Assembly: GCA_905221605.1 (NCBI GenBank)
Contig: CAJNDS010000717.1
Coordinates: 5,001-69,000, forward strand
Length of the DNA: 64,000 nucleotides
Source: Symbiodinium natans
Taxonomy: Eukaryota > Sar > Dinophyceae > Suessiales > Symbiodiniaceae
Reading direction: 5' to 3'
Shown here one piece after another: positions 47,510 to 57,177 of this stretch. A program made the translations under genes and the position numbers. The notes beneath the pieces are model-generated. The model was not told the origin of the DNA, searched no databases, and saw nothing but the letters and a program-made list of their open reading frames with translations. The first letter of the stretch is position 1; every line of letters starts with the position of its first letter.

Positions 47510-48064
47510 TTATGGTCTGCATGTCGAGCATGGTTTGAACAGCATCTCGACCTCTGCTTTCTGGTAGGATTTGACGTCTTGCTCGGTCGAATTGAGTATC
47601 TTGCCGCATCCTTTTCGGTGATAGATGGTGCTTTTCTTGGTGACAAACACTACGTTGGGATCCACGTCGTTGTTGAGGTTGGGGCGGGGGCGGGTGTTCG
47701 TCTTGGGCTTCGGATCGAGGTCGATAGGTTTGTCTTCACGGCGAAGAGGAGCGAAACCCTTGTAGTCGTGGAGGCAGGTGTTGGGTGCCGATGCCGAGCT
47801 TGGGGTAGTAGCGCGAGTGAAGTGTGGCGTACCCTCTGATTTGATCTTCTTGGGCGCGGGGGGATCACATTGCTCTTCTGGTTCTCCAAGTGGTCTGTGG
47901 CCTTGTTGGAGCCTTTGAACGTCGTTGCACATGATGGCGTTGGTGATGTGTTGTGCGGCGAGAGCTTTGTCATGGTCCGGTAGCCGGAGGTAGCACGTGG
48001 TGATGTCGTTGGGGTCCGATGCGGCCATGATGAGCCATGCCGCCATCACTTCATTGGATGCCAT
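47510..48064 (-). CDS. Array gene F: 184-aa protein with C-terminal metal-site-like module
   Basis: 184 codons. An N-terminal helical region (residues 1-53, identical in copy 3) is followed by a variable, Pro-rich middle with PKKIKSEG (SKKVKTEG in copy 3), a basic patch plus ψKxE, the SUMO-acceptor pattern. The C-terminal ~45 residues read VVFVTKKSTIYHRKGCGKIL, then an AEVEMLFKPCSTCRP tail. His/Cys at YHR..C and PC..CRP match the short module found at the C-terminus of many bacterial nucleases and in Ada-like domains (recalled). Copy 3 has the same length; almost all of the ~26 differences are in the middle. Likely start: ATG at 48064, conserved in copy 3. Function unknown. Confidence 0.8.
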   Translation of the reverse strand: MASNEVMAAWLIMAASDPNDITTCYLRLPDHDKALAAQHITNAIMCNDVQRLQQGHRPLGEPEEQCDPPAPKKIKSEGTPHFTRATTPSSASAPNTCLHDYKGFAPLRREDKPIDLDPKPKTNTRPRPNLNNDVDPNVVFVTKKSTIYHRKGCGKILNSTEQDVKSYQKAEVEMLFKPCSTCRP

Positions 48065-48150
48065 TGCTCTGCTGTGAGGTCTGCGTAATCGTTGGGCCGT
48101 CTATGTCAAATGAAAGGCAGTGGTGGGGAGGGTGTGGTTAGGGACACATG

Positions 48151-48173
48151 TCAAGCACACTGTACAACACAAG
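48151..48173 (-). promoter_or_regulatory. Conserved E-F intergenic block, copy 1
   Basis: A 23-bp stretch, 87-109 nt upstream of the F start and ~81 nt past the E stop, is identical in copy 3 (63245-63267), where the flanks differ. On the gene strand it contains TTGTGTTGTACAGTGTGC. It could be a promoter, a 3'-processing or a trans-splicing signal; there is no direct evidence for which. Confidence 0.45.
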
Positions 48174-48253
48174 ACCAAGCATGAGCTTCATCGACACTTC
48201 TTTTGGCTGTGGGGACAGCAGTGGGTCTGGGGTCGGAAGTCATAGCCATTGTC

Positions 48254-49573
48254 TTAATGGTCAGGATGGGCTGTGAATGGTGCTCCACTATGTCCGAAAT
48301 CCGTCAGCCGCATGTAGTGGTAGTTGAGCAGGTACTCTCTGGGGTCGTTGAGCGCACGGTGCATGATCATCTGGATTATTTGGTTGTGTTGTCTCATCCA
48401 ATGCAACGTGGCCGTTGCAAGGGTCTTGGGCCGCATCACAAGGGCCACCGCATCCTTGTAGTAGTTGATCATCAAGGTCGTGGCTAGGGTGCGGTCACAC
48501 TTGGCTTGTTGTTCCACTATGTCTCGGTGGTCATCTGAATTGGTGAAGTTGTAGCTCTGTTGGCAGTATGACGCAATGGTCTTGAGGATGATGTACACTT
48601 CGGTGGGTGACATTCTAATGTTGAAGTCGACTTCTTGATGAACTTGCCACTTCCAAATCTGGCTTGCGATGGTGGTGTACTTGATGAAGTGTTGGAGATG
48701 TCGGTGATGCAGGAAACGATGGGCGGCACTGATGATCTTCCACGGTTGCAGAGGGATGGTCGTGAGGAGTACGCCGTATATCTCTGATATGTCTGTTCCA
48801 TCCGTCCATTGTGGGTGCGTGTCAGGGAACTCAACGTGGGATTCATGGTACACCGGAGGTTCGATGTCACCGGGGTCCGAGTACGTATGGAGCATTGCAC
48901 GTTCCTGTTGTCGATCAATCGCTAGGTGGAATGCGAACAGGTAGAAGTAGTTGAGTTGAGTTTGAACGATGTCGTTCAACACTTGCGGGTCCACGTGGAA
49001 TAGGTGTTCAGCTGATTCTCCTGTGTGAGGATATGGCTGGTCTGGCCGACGGAAACGGAGCATGCATCGAGCAAGGTGTGCCATGTCCAGCTGGATTTTG
49101 TGCTCATCTTCGTGGATCGTCCATTGTGGCTCCGGGGTGCACCGTAGGCAATGGTGCATGTATCGAAGGTCGGGTCCTGCATTGTGTAGTTTGCGGCATT
49201 GACCGTCAAATGATTTGCACGTCCATCTCAACGCGTTGATTTCATGGAGCGGAAGGACTAGTCCTGTGATTTGAACGTGGTCTTCACTGTTGATCTGCAC
49301 GAAGGGCCCGTATGGTCCGGCTGGTGGTACGTGTTGAGGAAGCCAAGCCAGTGTGGTAGAAGCCGGAACAGTCAGTGCTCGAGCTGGACTCCACCGTAGA
49401 AGTTGTATGGGCTGCGGATGGTGGTGTCGAAAACTGGCAAGTTGTTCTCTCATACGAGCCAGCTGAGCGTCATTGAAGTGGGACTCGAACTCGTGTCGCT
49501 TCAGGCCGATGTTGATTTCGTAGCGCCAGAACAAGTACTCCAGGATCGTTGTGATGGACGTGTCCGGGATCAT
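48254..49573 (-). CDS. Array gene E: unknown protein, paralogue of C and D
   Basis: 440 codons from ATG 49573 (MIPDTSITTILEYLFWRYEI); the frame is open to an ATG at 49708, but the extra 45 residues look unlike the starts of C and D. No known domain. A Cys/His-rich segment (WTCKSFDGQC...HHCLRC) lies at about residues 140-170. Toward the C-terminus come RMSPTEVYIILKTIASYC and HWMRQHNQIIQMIMHRA, which align with parts of C (SRADIHMIIHVLK; EWLRQHKRLVSSLLHAE) and D (MTYEEVSCILKRL). Copy 3 (63348-64000) covers the last 217 residues or so with about 26 mainly conservative changes by eye, and no stop or frameshift. This indicates purifying selection. Ends 4 residues after AHPDH with stop near 48254. 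Confidence 0.8.
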   Translation of the reverse strand: MIPDTSITTILEYLFWRYEINIGLKRHEFESHFNDAQLARMREQLASFRHHHPQPIQLLRWSPARALTVPASTTLAWLPQHVPPAGPYGPFVQINSEDHVQITGLVLPLHEINALRWTCKSFDGQCRKLHNAGPDLRYMHHCLRCTPEPQWTIHEDEHKIQLDMAHLARCMLRFRRPDQPYPHTGESAEHLFHVDPQVLNDIVQTQLNYFYLFAFHLAIDRQQERAMLHTYSDPGDIEPPVYHESHVEFPDTHPQWTDGTDISEIYGVLLTTIPLQPWKIISAAHRFLHHRHLQHFIKYTTIASQIWKWQVHQEVDFNIRMSPTEVYIILKTIASYCQQSYNFTNSDDHRDIVEQQAKCDRTLATTLMINYYKDAVALVMRPKTLATATLHWMRQHNQIIQMIMHRALNDPREYLLNYHYMRLTDFGHSGAPFTAHPDH

Positions 49574-49712
49574 ATTGCTCTGGGCGCGACCAATGGGTGG
49601 TGATACTGATCTCTGAGCACTGGGGTGGGAGAGGTGGCTTTCACTTGCACATGCACTAATGATTGACCGCTGGCAAACGTCTTTTTTCATCGGAAGAAGC
49701 TGACGCATTGGT

Positions 49713-51119
49713 TTAAATAATTGGGTGGGAGGAAATGGGGAAGGTCTGTCCGTTGGTGTTCATGCGCATTGGGGTGGTTCTGTAGTACGCATTGGGCTGG
49801 AACTGGTAGTGCCAGAACTTCACAATGAGGTGGCAGTGCGTGTCGACCCAGAGCTCGCTGAGTGGTGGGCCTCCCTCCGTGTCTGTGAACTCCTCCTGCA
49901 TGTCCTGCGTGAATTGTTGCAAGTCGAGATCAATGTGGGAGCCATTGTCCGTGATCTCCCTGGTGTTGCTGCGGCATATGCCGTGTTGCTCCAGGCGCTT
50001 GAGGATGCAGGATACCTCCTCGTAGGTCATGAACTGGGTGTCCCCTTGAATGAACAAGTAGTACCATGTGCGTATGGTGTCGTGGAGGTTGAACATGCGG
50101 ATGATGCGAAAATGTCTGGTGGGATCGTTTTCGCATAGTTTGGTGGCGAGGTGCACGATGGATGAGAGCTCCGGCCAAGCTTGTTGATGCGACGGGGCTT
50201 GGACGTAGTTGAGCATCATCAGGCATTGTATGTGGCCAGTCTGGTATTCCGTCGTGACTTGGGGTGTGTGTTGAACATACAATCCCAGGATGCTGCGATG
50301 CGCGAAGTAGCACTCCTCGATGAAGAGGTCGTGGTAGTCCACGTGTCTGTATGGTATTTGGCTGACGGGTTGAGGTGCAAAGATGAGTTCAGTGCCACCT
50401 TTCGTCATCCGTTTGTTGCGCCACTGAAATGCCAGCACGGTCGGCCACGTGGATCTATGGTCGTGCATGGGATAGATGTGAATCTGTGTTTGTGGTAGTA
50501 TGCGCCTGTCCACTAGATAGTCGTAGAAGTCCCTGGAGAACTCCTCGTTGCGGACAAGGAACTTGAACGTGACGAAGTCGGGTTCTCCTTGTTTGATGGC
50601 ATGGAGCACCTTGTTGACTGTTTTGCTAACGCCCTTTAGGGTTTGGCATTGGTGCATCTCCATATAGAAGCCGTGGATGGCCGCGACGTTCAGGTTCATG
50701 TACTGCACGACTGGTCGGGATCGTGTGTGGTCCACAAATCGGATTTGAGTTGGTGAGCGATATCGATGACGTAGTTGAGCCCGCAAAATCTGATGGGCAA
50801 ATACTGCTCCTTTATGTAGTCGCTGTTGGCCTGCGGCCAGGGAGTCAGCTTCCATGGGCAGGTCCTCCATGACGCATCGATGTATCAGGGATTCCGGGTC
50901 TTCTTGTTGTGCAAGCGAATGCTCTAGATGAGGATGGGGAGAAGGGGTAGGGTCCAAGCTCAACACCGTGTTGTTCCGTTTGTGTCGTAGTGCTTGAAGG
51001 TAGAGCTGAACTTCCTCGTCGGTCATGTGTCTGAGGTCTTTGGAGATGCCCTCGTCCATGAAGATGAATCTGTATTTCTTGCCGAGCTCCGGGAGTAGTA
51101 GGGGAAGGATTTGGTCCAT
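49713..51119 (-). CDS. Array gene D: unknown protein, paralogue of C and E
   Basis: 468 codons, intronless, ATG at 51119 preceded by TATATAG about 15 nt upstream. The N-terminus (ILPLLLPELGKKYRFIFMDE) resembles that of C (ILDFMTGPFYVIFMDE), and a later helix (MTYEEVSCILKRLEQHG) resembles segments of C and E. A possible Asp/Cys/His cluster near the C-terminus reads WVDTHCHLIVKFWHYQF. No catalytic motif of a known polymerase, integrase or nuclease is visible. Separated from C by 335 nt and from the likely start of E by ~140 nt on the same strand. Confidence 0.8.
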   Translation of the reverse strand: MDQILPLLLPELGKKYRFIFMDEGISKDLRHMTDEEVQLYLQALRHKRNNTVLSLDPTPSPHPHLEHSLAQQEDPESLIHRCVMEDLPMEADSLAAGQQRLHKGAVFAHQILRAQLRHRYRSPTQIRFVDHTRSRPVVQYMNLNVAAIHGFYMEMHQCQTLKGVSKTVNKVLHAIKQGEPDFVTFKFLVRNEEFSRDFYDYLVDRRILPQTQIHIYPMHDHRSTWPTVLAFQWRNKRMTKGGTELIFAPQPVSQIPYRHVDYHDLFIEECYFAHRSILGLYVQHTPQVTTEYQTGHIQCLMMLNYVQAPSHQQAWPELSSIVHLATKLCENDPTRHFRIIRMFNLHDTIRTWYYLFIQGDTQFMTYEEVSCILKRLEQHGICRSNTREITDNGSHIDLDLQQFTQDMQEEFTDTEGGPPLSELWVDTHCHLIVKFWHYQFQPNAYYRTTPMRMNTNGQTFPISSHPII

Positions 51120-51454
51120 CTTGCTCGACTATATACAACGGTTGCTTCAAAGTCTCTCACAGCATGCCACATGCTTTTGCTACCTAACGTGGGACTGCAC
51201 TGTTCAAGTGTTCTTCAGCGTGCCGTGGCTTCACTCTCAAATGCGCTTATCCCGATGCTTTGACCGTACGAGAAATGTGCCGCAAACAAATCATGTCTCT
51301 GTCCGATGGAATGCGCACTCCGAAAATCTGCACTGCGAATCTCTATGTTTTCGAATTTCACATCACAACGCAAACGAGTCTTGTTCGCATTATCATGCGA
51401 ACCTGCCATCTACGGGTAAATGTGATTGAGTGGGATCTGTCGTCGTCGATGACT

Positions 51455-52801
51455 TCAGTCCACGGACAGGTCCGGCTCGGCGTAGTGGTTGTAGGTCGTG
51501 GTGGGGAATCGTTGAGCCGGACTCCATCCTTGGCGTCTTTGCCAAAGATCCTCTTCTTCTGAGAGGGTGCCTGCGTCTTCGAAGAGCGTGTGGCTGGAGA
51601 GCGGGTGGTTAGGCTGCCTGTGGTCGTGCTCTGCATGTAGTAGGGAGGAGACCAGTCTTTTGTGTTGACGGAGCCACTCTGTCATATTGTCGCGTAACGG
51701 CTGCATGGGGATAGCGCAGGTGGAGCAGTTGAAGTCGAGGATGGTGTAGTCCGGGCCGAAGATTTCTCTTGTGAAGCACCATTCTGCGTGTCTGGGGCTG
51801 AAGAACTTGAGAACATGTATGATCATGTGGATGTCGGCACGCGAGAAGATATTGTTCTGCAAGCAAGATGCGCTGTTCCTGACTTTCCATCCTTGTAATT
51901 TGTTGTTCACGTAGAGGACGAGCTTGTGCACTCCAAGGATTTCGGGTGGGAGGTGCTGCTGGAATTCCTCGACCGTGTTCTGTCGGGTGATCGCTAAGAT
52001 CGCATTCCACTCCATGTCATCCTGAAGTTGTCTTTCTAGGTGAGAGGGTCGTGGGTTGGCCTTCTGGATGAAGATGACGCGTCCATCAGGTAGCGGTTTC
52101 ATGGTGGGGGTTGGTAAATCTTCCAGGAACAACTTGTCGCCGACCTGGAAGCCCTTTCTTGCCATTCTCGCTATGCACACCGTGGTCTCGTACCAAGGCG
52201 AGGTAATCAAAGCTGTGTTGGCCGATTCATGCCGGGAGAAGACAATCTGGGCGATGTGGGGTAGGCACAATGCCGCGGCAGGGTGTGGGTAGTCATCTCG
52301 GAGAGGTTTTTCGACATAGTGAGCTTTGATGTGAGTGGGGATGCGGCGGATGATGCGCTGAATGTTGAGCTGGTACTTGGTCTTTTCACGGATCTCTTGA
52401 CCGATGAGTTTTGAAACCGGGGCCAGCGTTTGGTTGTCAGCTGGCGGTAGGCACATAAAGGTGGCCGTCGTGGACGTGCTGGAAGAAATGTAGAGGTCTT
52501 TGAAACCGTGGGAGATCATCATGTCCCTGAGTGTCTGGTAGGTGATGGCGTTCCTGGTGCTGATGTGCCAGCCTTCATACTCTTTGAAGTATGACGGATC
52601 GATGACTTTGTGTAGGGGTGCCTTCTCCGTGTAGTACGCTGGGGCTGTGTGGTACGTGTCGTCAAGGTAGTTGTGCCTTTGGTAGAAGGGCTCCATGCTG
52701 TTGCGTGGATCTCTGCGTAGATGCTCCATGTCCAGTTCATGCTCATCCATGAAGATCACGTAGAAGGGACCGGTCATGAAGTCCAGTATGTGGCTCCACA
52801 T
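51455..52801 (-). CDS. Array gene C: unknown protein, paralogue of D and E
   Basis: 448 codons, intronless, start ATG 52801. N-terminal HILDFMTGPFYVIFMDEHEL is like D; NIFSRADIHMIIHVLKFFSP and TEWLRQHKRLVSSLLHAEHD are like E. A Cys pair FNCSTCAIPMQPLRDN lies near residue 375. The acidic, Ser-rich tail reads GTLSEEEDLWQRRQGW. No domain of known function recognised. Same strand as its neighbours, 289 nt downstream of B. Confidence 0.8.
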   Translation of the reverse strand: MWSHILDFMTGPFYVIFMDEHELDMEHLRRDPRNSMEPFYQRHNYLDDTYHTAPAYYTEKAPLHKVIDPSYFKEYEGWHISTRNAITYQTLRDMMISHGFKDLYISSSTSTTATFMCLPPADNQTLAPVSKLIGQEIREKTKYQLNIQRIIRRIPTHIKAHYVEKPLRDDYPHPAAALCLPHIAQIVFSRHESANTALITSPWYETTVCIARMARKGFQVGDKLFLEDLPTPTMKPLPDGRVIFIQKANPRPSHLERQLQDDMEWNAILAITRQNTVEEFQQHLPPEILGVHKLVLYVNNKLQGWKVRNSASCLQNNIFSRADIHMIIHVLKFFSPRHAEWCFTREIFGPDYTILDFNCSTCAIPMQPLRDNMTEWLRQHKRLVSSLLHAEHDHRQPNHPLSSHTLFEDAGTLSEEEDLWQRRQGWSPAQRFPTTTYNHYAEPDLSVD

Positions 52802-53090
52802 GTTGGGTTAGGGAAAGGACAGGGGCCGGGTTTGCGCCGAAATCTGTGGTTATGTTCGCACATGTGATACTGAAATGATGAGGTGTTCAATTGGCACGGG
52901 AGGGTGTGAGGGGAAGGGTCCGGGGAAGGTGATCAAGTCAGCAGGGCTTCAACTCGCATCTTGCCAATCGACGGCTTCTTTTGCGGTTTCTAGAAGGCCT
53001 GTATGGCGCAGGTGTGTGAAGCTATGTGCAATGAGGATCAGGTAGATCATGATGTTCTCGGCCGTAACATCTGCTTTTGAAGGCTTGCTT

Positions 53091-54011
53091 CTACTTCACC
53101 GCCGGGTACATCTCGTCTTCTGAGATTTGGGACTGTTGATCGTCTTCTTCTTGTGGCAGCGGATGATAGGGCATTGGGGAGTTGGGCGGGGTGTCCTTCT
53201 TGGCCCTTGAGGGTTGTGTGGTTTGGTCCGGCATTGCGCTGTCCTCCTCGAGTCGGTGGGGCGTGTAGTTGTCCTGGTTGAGCAGGCTTCTGTTGGTCTC
53301 CTTGTCATAGTGCGTGTGATACTGCCATCCGTTCTTGTTCCACGGGTGCTTCCAATTCATCTGATGCTGGTGTGAATCCTTTCTGGCTTTGCTGCGTACC
53401 GCAGCGAGATGAACGGCGAAAGGATGGGAGTGAAGAGCTTGGGAAAAAGTGCTGTACGTCGTGTCGTTCCACTGGGTGTGGGCCTTCCACTCTTTGTGCT
53501 TCTCCGGGTCCTCGATGGCCTCCCACGTCGTCATGAGGGGTTGCTCCACGGAGTAGTCCACGGCTACATAGGTGTGCGGATCTAGGTGCGCGAGGGAGAT
53601 GTCTTGAAGAAGGTCCGAGGTGATGCCGTCGAACTCTGGGTGAAGGCGCGGGTCGTCCGGTTGATACTGTTGTCGTCTTTTCTTGATTGCTTGTAGGGGT
53701 GCGTCTTGACCAGGTAGATGTGCGGGTTGTGGTGTGGGCATGGAAATCTTGTCCAGGTGGTAGCCGAAGTTCCTGTGCCAGTCTTGTAGGTGTCCCCAGA
53801 TTGAGAGCGCCTCGCTGGTGGGGATCATGATGGGCGTGAAGGGGTGAGGTGAGTTGCCGATTTTGGTAAGTTGTTCAAGTAGAAGTTGGGCGGTGTACCA
53901 GCGGATGGGGATGTGGATGTCGGGGAGTTCTAGGTAGTCCTGGTCGTACGCAGCCTGCACTGCCTTGTTGAACGCCGTCTGTGTCAGCCAGCTCATGAGG
54001 TGGGGCCGCAT
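53091..54011 (-). CDS. Array gene B: unknown 306-aa protein
   Basis: 306 codons with ATG 54011. An N-terminal folded part (residues ~1-80) with WLTQTAFNKAVQAAYDQDYL, then a central part with LDPHTYVAVDYSVEQPLMTT, then a charged, low-complexity tail rich in Pro, Gln and Asp/Glu that ends ISEDEMYPAVK. No family recognised and no clear similarity to C, D or E. It lies 418 nt downstream of A. Confidence 0.75.
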   Translation of the reverse strand: MRPHLMSWLTQTAFNKAVQAAYDQDYLELPDIHIPIRWYTAQLLLEQLTKIGNSPHPFTPIMIPTSEALSIWGHLQDWHRNFGYHLDKISMPTPQPAHLPGQDAPLQAIKKRRQQYQPDDPRLHPEFDGITSDLLQDISLAHLDPHTYVAVDYSVEQPLMTTWEAIEDPEKHKEWKAHTQWNDTTYSTFSQALHSHPFAVHLAAVRSKARKDSHQHQMNWKHPWNKNGWQYHTHYDKETNRSLLNQDNYTPHRLEEDSAMPDQTTQPSRAKKDTPPNSPMPYHPLPQEEDDQQSQISEDEMYPAVK

Positions 54012-54429
54012 TCCTACGCAATCTCATGCATGCCGGTACCTACTGTTCCTAATGCACGTGTTGGCTTTCGATTCAGGCAGAACTCAGTACGCAGATCAAT
54101 ACGGTGCAGGCAAAAGAAAAGGAAGACTCACTCAGCAGTAACGCAGCACTACATGCATCCGATTGCAATCTGTAAATGACAAACACACTGGGCTAGATGC
54201 AAAGCGCTCGCCGCAGAGATTTCAGACACTCCGGAGCTGCAGAATCGTGTTTGGCGGGGTTGGGGTGTGCTGCATCCAATCTACGACTTGCTCCGCTTGG
54301 TGCCTTCCATTTTGACATGCTGTGATTAGCGTGCTGGTGCTGCACGAGCGAGGCTTCGTGAAGGTGAAAAAGGGATCGTCACTTTGATCTTCACGATGAG
54401 GAAGAAGGAGCTGCCAGCGCGGGTAGTTG

Positions 54430-57177
54430 TCAACGCCGTCGTCTGCGGTCATGGTCTCGGGATCTGTTGGAGACTGGAGGTGGTGTGGTGGGTGAGGGTC
54501 TGGGGTGGAAGAGGTTGACGGTGATCCCGGTGATCTCGGCGTATTGTGCATCGATGATGCTCTTCTCGGTGTGGGAGAAGACGGTGGTGAAGTTACGACT
54601 GTCTCGACTGGTGTCGTTGAGGTGTGCCTCTATGAGCGCCTTCTGAGTGGTCCATCCTCCTCCTTTCTGCCGCATGTGGTTGTGCTGTGAGGTGGATGAC
54701 GTGACGCGTCCATATATGGTGAAGCCCGTGGACAGTTCTCCTTCGGCAGGACCTGCTCTGGCTTTTGGGAGGCGGAGGGCTTTGCGGAGGTTGGTGTGAC
54801 AAAATCCAAGTTGAAGGTTGTCTGGTGCGTTGTCTTGGTGGAATCCGTTGAACCCACGATGGGGTAGGTATGCTTTGTTGTAGGGTAGGTTGTCGTCATC
54901 CCAGTTGGTGGGCTCCCAATTCGTAGGTCTGACGAAGCCCTCGCGCAAAATGTGCCATAGGCCTGCTTCGTCGGTGGCATGTGACCAGTATGCCTTGTAG
55001 GCGACCTTGTGTGTGGGAGGTGATGGACTGTTTGCATCGTGCGCGTGAGGTGGTAGCTTGGTGGTGCGTAGTGGTATGACGAGGACCTGCACCAGTGGAT
55101 AACCAGTCGTGTCCTGCTTGTTGCTGTAGGGGTCAACGTTGATGAGCTGAGGGTGGATCACCGTGTCCGTGTTGGGGTGAGTTCTGAACTGGCCGAGGAA
55201 GGGTGTGATGCTGTGGTGAGAGCAAGCGAAGGATCTTGCCACTTGGCGGATGGCCATCTGCGCTGGGTTGGAAAGCCATAATGGTTGTCCGCGGGTGAGG
55301 TCGGCGATGTCGTGCATAATGTCGTTCATGTACCGGTTGCCCATGCTGGAAGGGTCCATGGGCGGTGGTGGGTCCTGTTGGTGGTACATCTCGGACACAC
55401 ACGCGAGCCTGTGTGGGTCTGCCATGGTGTCCTGGTAGAGCTGCTTCATGCGTCGCCGTTCTTCGGGCTTGAAACCTGATTCGGTTTCTGGCCTTGCAGT
55501 GTGTGACGTGGCCCTGGACGCTTCCGAGGGTGCCTGGGGCGGTCTGGATGAAGAACCAGGTGTGTCTCTGTGGGTCGCCGTATGTGAATCGGATCGATCG
55601 AGCGCAGGGGTAAGAATAACGGTTGTGCTTCTGCGCCGGGTGTTGCTTGGGGAGGGGCTGTGTTGGGATGGGCTTGGTTCGGATGCACGGTGATGACGAT
55701 TCGGAGAAGAGCGCCTTCTCGATGTTCGGAATCTGGCTTTTTCGGAACGTCCACGTGTAGATCTCGATCTGCTTCGACTGCATGGTCGGCGGGTTGTGCT
55801 CGTCTGGTTGGGGTCGTCAGGCGCGGGGCGGTGGGGTGACTGGGGAATGTGTGTGTGTCGCGTGGAGTCGGTGCGCCTGGGATGGGCTGGACTGGGCTCA
55901 TAGGTGGTTCTGCTGCGACTTCTGGTGTGATATGTGGTGAAGGACTCAGCTCTGTGTTGGTCACCAGGATGTTGGGATTGCGTTGGGGCGACTCTGGCAT
56001 GATTCTGAAGTAGTGGTGCCACGACTTTCTCAATCATGCCTGTGATGCACGTGAACATCTCCGTCATCTGTGATGGTGTCGCCACTGGCGTGGATTGAGA
56101 GGGTGGTTCTGGGGCTTGACGAGGTTGTTGATGTTCTCCATGATGGACAGGTTGGTCTCGTTGATAATCATCTCGGTGTGCGTCCGATGTCTGGGCGGAT
56201 GCGAGTTGGTGATGTGCTGGAAACGGTCTGGACTGTGACGAAGGTTCCTGCCATGCTGCTTCTCGTTGTGGATCTCGGTGAGCGTATACCTGGGTGGTGT
56301 CTTGCTGAGGTCGGTGTCCTTGGTCTGGATGTAATGTATCAGCCGGACGATCTTGTTGGCGTGGTTGGCCGTGTTGGACTGGATCTGGAGGTACATAGGT
56401 GCCAGGGGCATTGAGTAGGGAGGTGGGGTGAAGTCCCGCTCGAACTGGAGGATGGCGCTCTGTGTGCGCGAACACGGTGGGGTCTGCTCCTTGTTGAACA
56501 CTCGTTTGTTGCTGAAGATGGTGCACTGGCCGAGGTGTGGTTTGATTCCATTCTGATCGGCCCTGCGGAGTGTTTTGTTGTTGATGATGGTGTGCGGGAT
56601 CTCGAGCATGTTGGTCTCGTCGTAGATCTTGGCCTTGATGATATTGCTGACCATGCTGAAGATACGGGGGTGGATCTGGATTCTGCCAATGACATGGAGC
56701 ATGAGGGTGGGCGTAATGTTGTGGGTGTGCTGGAGCTTGGCGTACTTCCGGGTGATCGTTGCGACCATGTTGGTGAGGACTGGCATGTTGATGGTGAGGA
56801 TGGATGTCCTGATTGGTCGTGGGCTGGTGTTGGCCTGTCGTTTGACTCGAAGGTGCGTATCTTGCCGCATCGTCACGACGATACGTTGGAGGACCGAACT
56901 GCGTTTGATCCAAAAATGCGCCTGGTGCTAGCCATTGTGGCTGCGGGGCGGCTGCATCCTGGTGGGGTGGCCACTGGTATTGGGGACGTGCTCCTCCAGC
57001 TGTTGGATGTTGATTCCATCGAGCTTGCCATCCTTGACCGTCTCCTGGGTAGTGTGCCGTCGGGTGTGGCGTGTCGGGAGGAGGAGGAGGAGGATGTGCT
57101 TGATATTCTGGTGGAGGAGGAGGAGGAGGAGGTGGCTGCCGCTGCCAACTTTGTTGGTACCATTGGTAGCCGTCCAT
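54430..57177 (-). CDS. Array gene A: 915-aa low-complexity/SR-like protein with folded C-terminal domain
   Basis: First gene of the cluster; the start context CACC-ATG-G is a good Kozak match. Residues ~1-350 are Pro/Gln/His-rich (poly-Pro runs, HH and QQ pairs). At ~370-395 a short hydrophobic helix reads MTEMFTCITGMIEKVVAPLL. ~410-560 is Arg/Ser-rich (SRSRSRSTRGR). ~570-890 is a folded domain: EERRRMKQLYQDTMADPHRL, then YWSHATDEAGLWHILREGFV, NWDDDNLPYNKAYLPHRGFN and IIDAQYAEITGITVNLF; the end is RDHDRRRRR. The H-A-T...IL..G.RP segment resembles a module I recall from many dinoflagellate proteins with a possible ADP-ribosyltransferase-like fold; this is weak. Low-complexity plus SR repeats suggest RNA or condensate association. 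Confidence 0.75.
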   Translation of the reverse strand: MDGYQWYQQSWQRQPPPPPPPPPEYQAHPPPPPPDTPHPTAHYPGDGQGWQARWNQHPTAGGARPQYQWPPHQDAAAPQPQWLAPGAFLDQTQFGPPTYRRDDAARYAPSSQTTGQHQPTTNQDIHPHHQHASPHQHGRNDHPEVRQAPAHPQHYAHPHAPCHWQNPDPPPYLQHGQQYHQGQDLRRDQHARDPAHHHQQQNTPQGRSEWNQTTPRPVHHLQQQTSVQQGADPTVFAHTERHPPVRAGLHPTSLLNAPGTYVPPDPVQHGQPRQQDRPADTLHPDQGHRPQQDTTQVYAHRDPQREAAWQEPSSQSRPFPAHHQLASAQTSDAHRDDYQRDQPVHHGEHQQPRQAPEPPSQSTPVATPSQMTEMFTCITGMIEKVVAPLLQNHARVAPTQSQHPGDQHRAESFTTYHTRSRSRTTYEPSPAHPRRTDSTRHTHIPQSPHRPAPDDPNQTSTTRRPCSRSRSRSTRGRSEKARFRTSRRRSSPNRHHRASEPSPSQHSPSPSNTRRRSTTVILTPALDRSDSHTATHRDTPGSSSRPPQAPSEASRATSHTARPETESGFKPEERRRMKQLYQDTMADPHRLACVSEMYHQQDPPPPMDPSSMGNRYMNDIMHDIADLTRGQPLWLSNPAQMAIRQVARSFACSHHSITPFLGQFRTHPNTDTVIHPQLINVDPYSNKQDTTGYPLVQVLVIPLRTTKLPPHAHDANSPSPPTHKVAYKAYWSHATDEAGLWHILREGFVRPTNWEPTNWDDDNLPYNKAYLPHRGFNGFHQDNAPDNLQLGFCHTNLRKALRLPKARAGPAEGELSTGFTIYGRVTSSTSQHNHMRQKGGGWTTQKALIEAHLNDTSRDSRNFTTVFSHTEKSIIDAQYAEITGITVNLFHPRPSPTTPPPVSNRSRDHDRRRRR

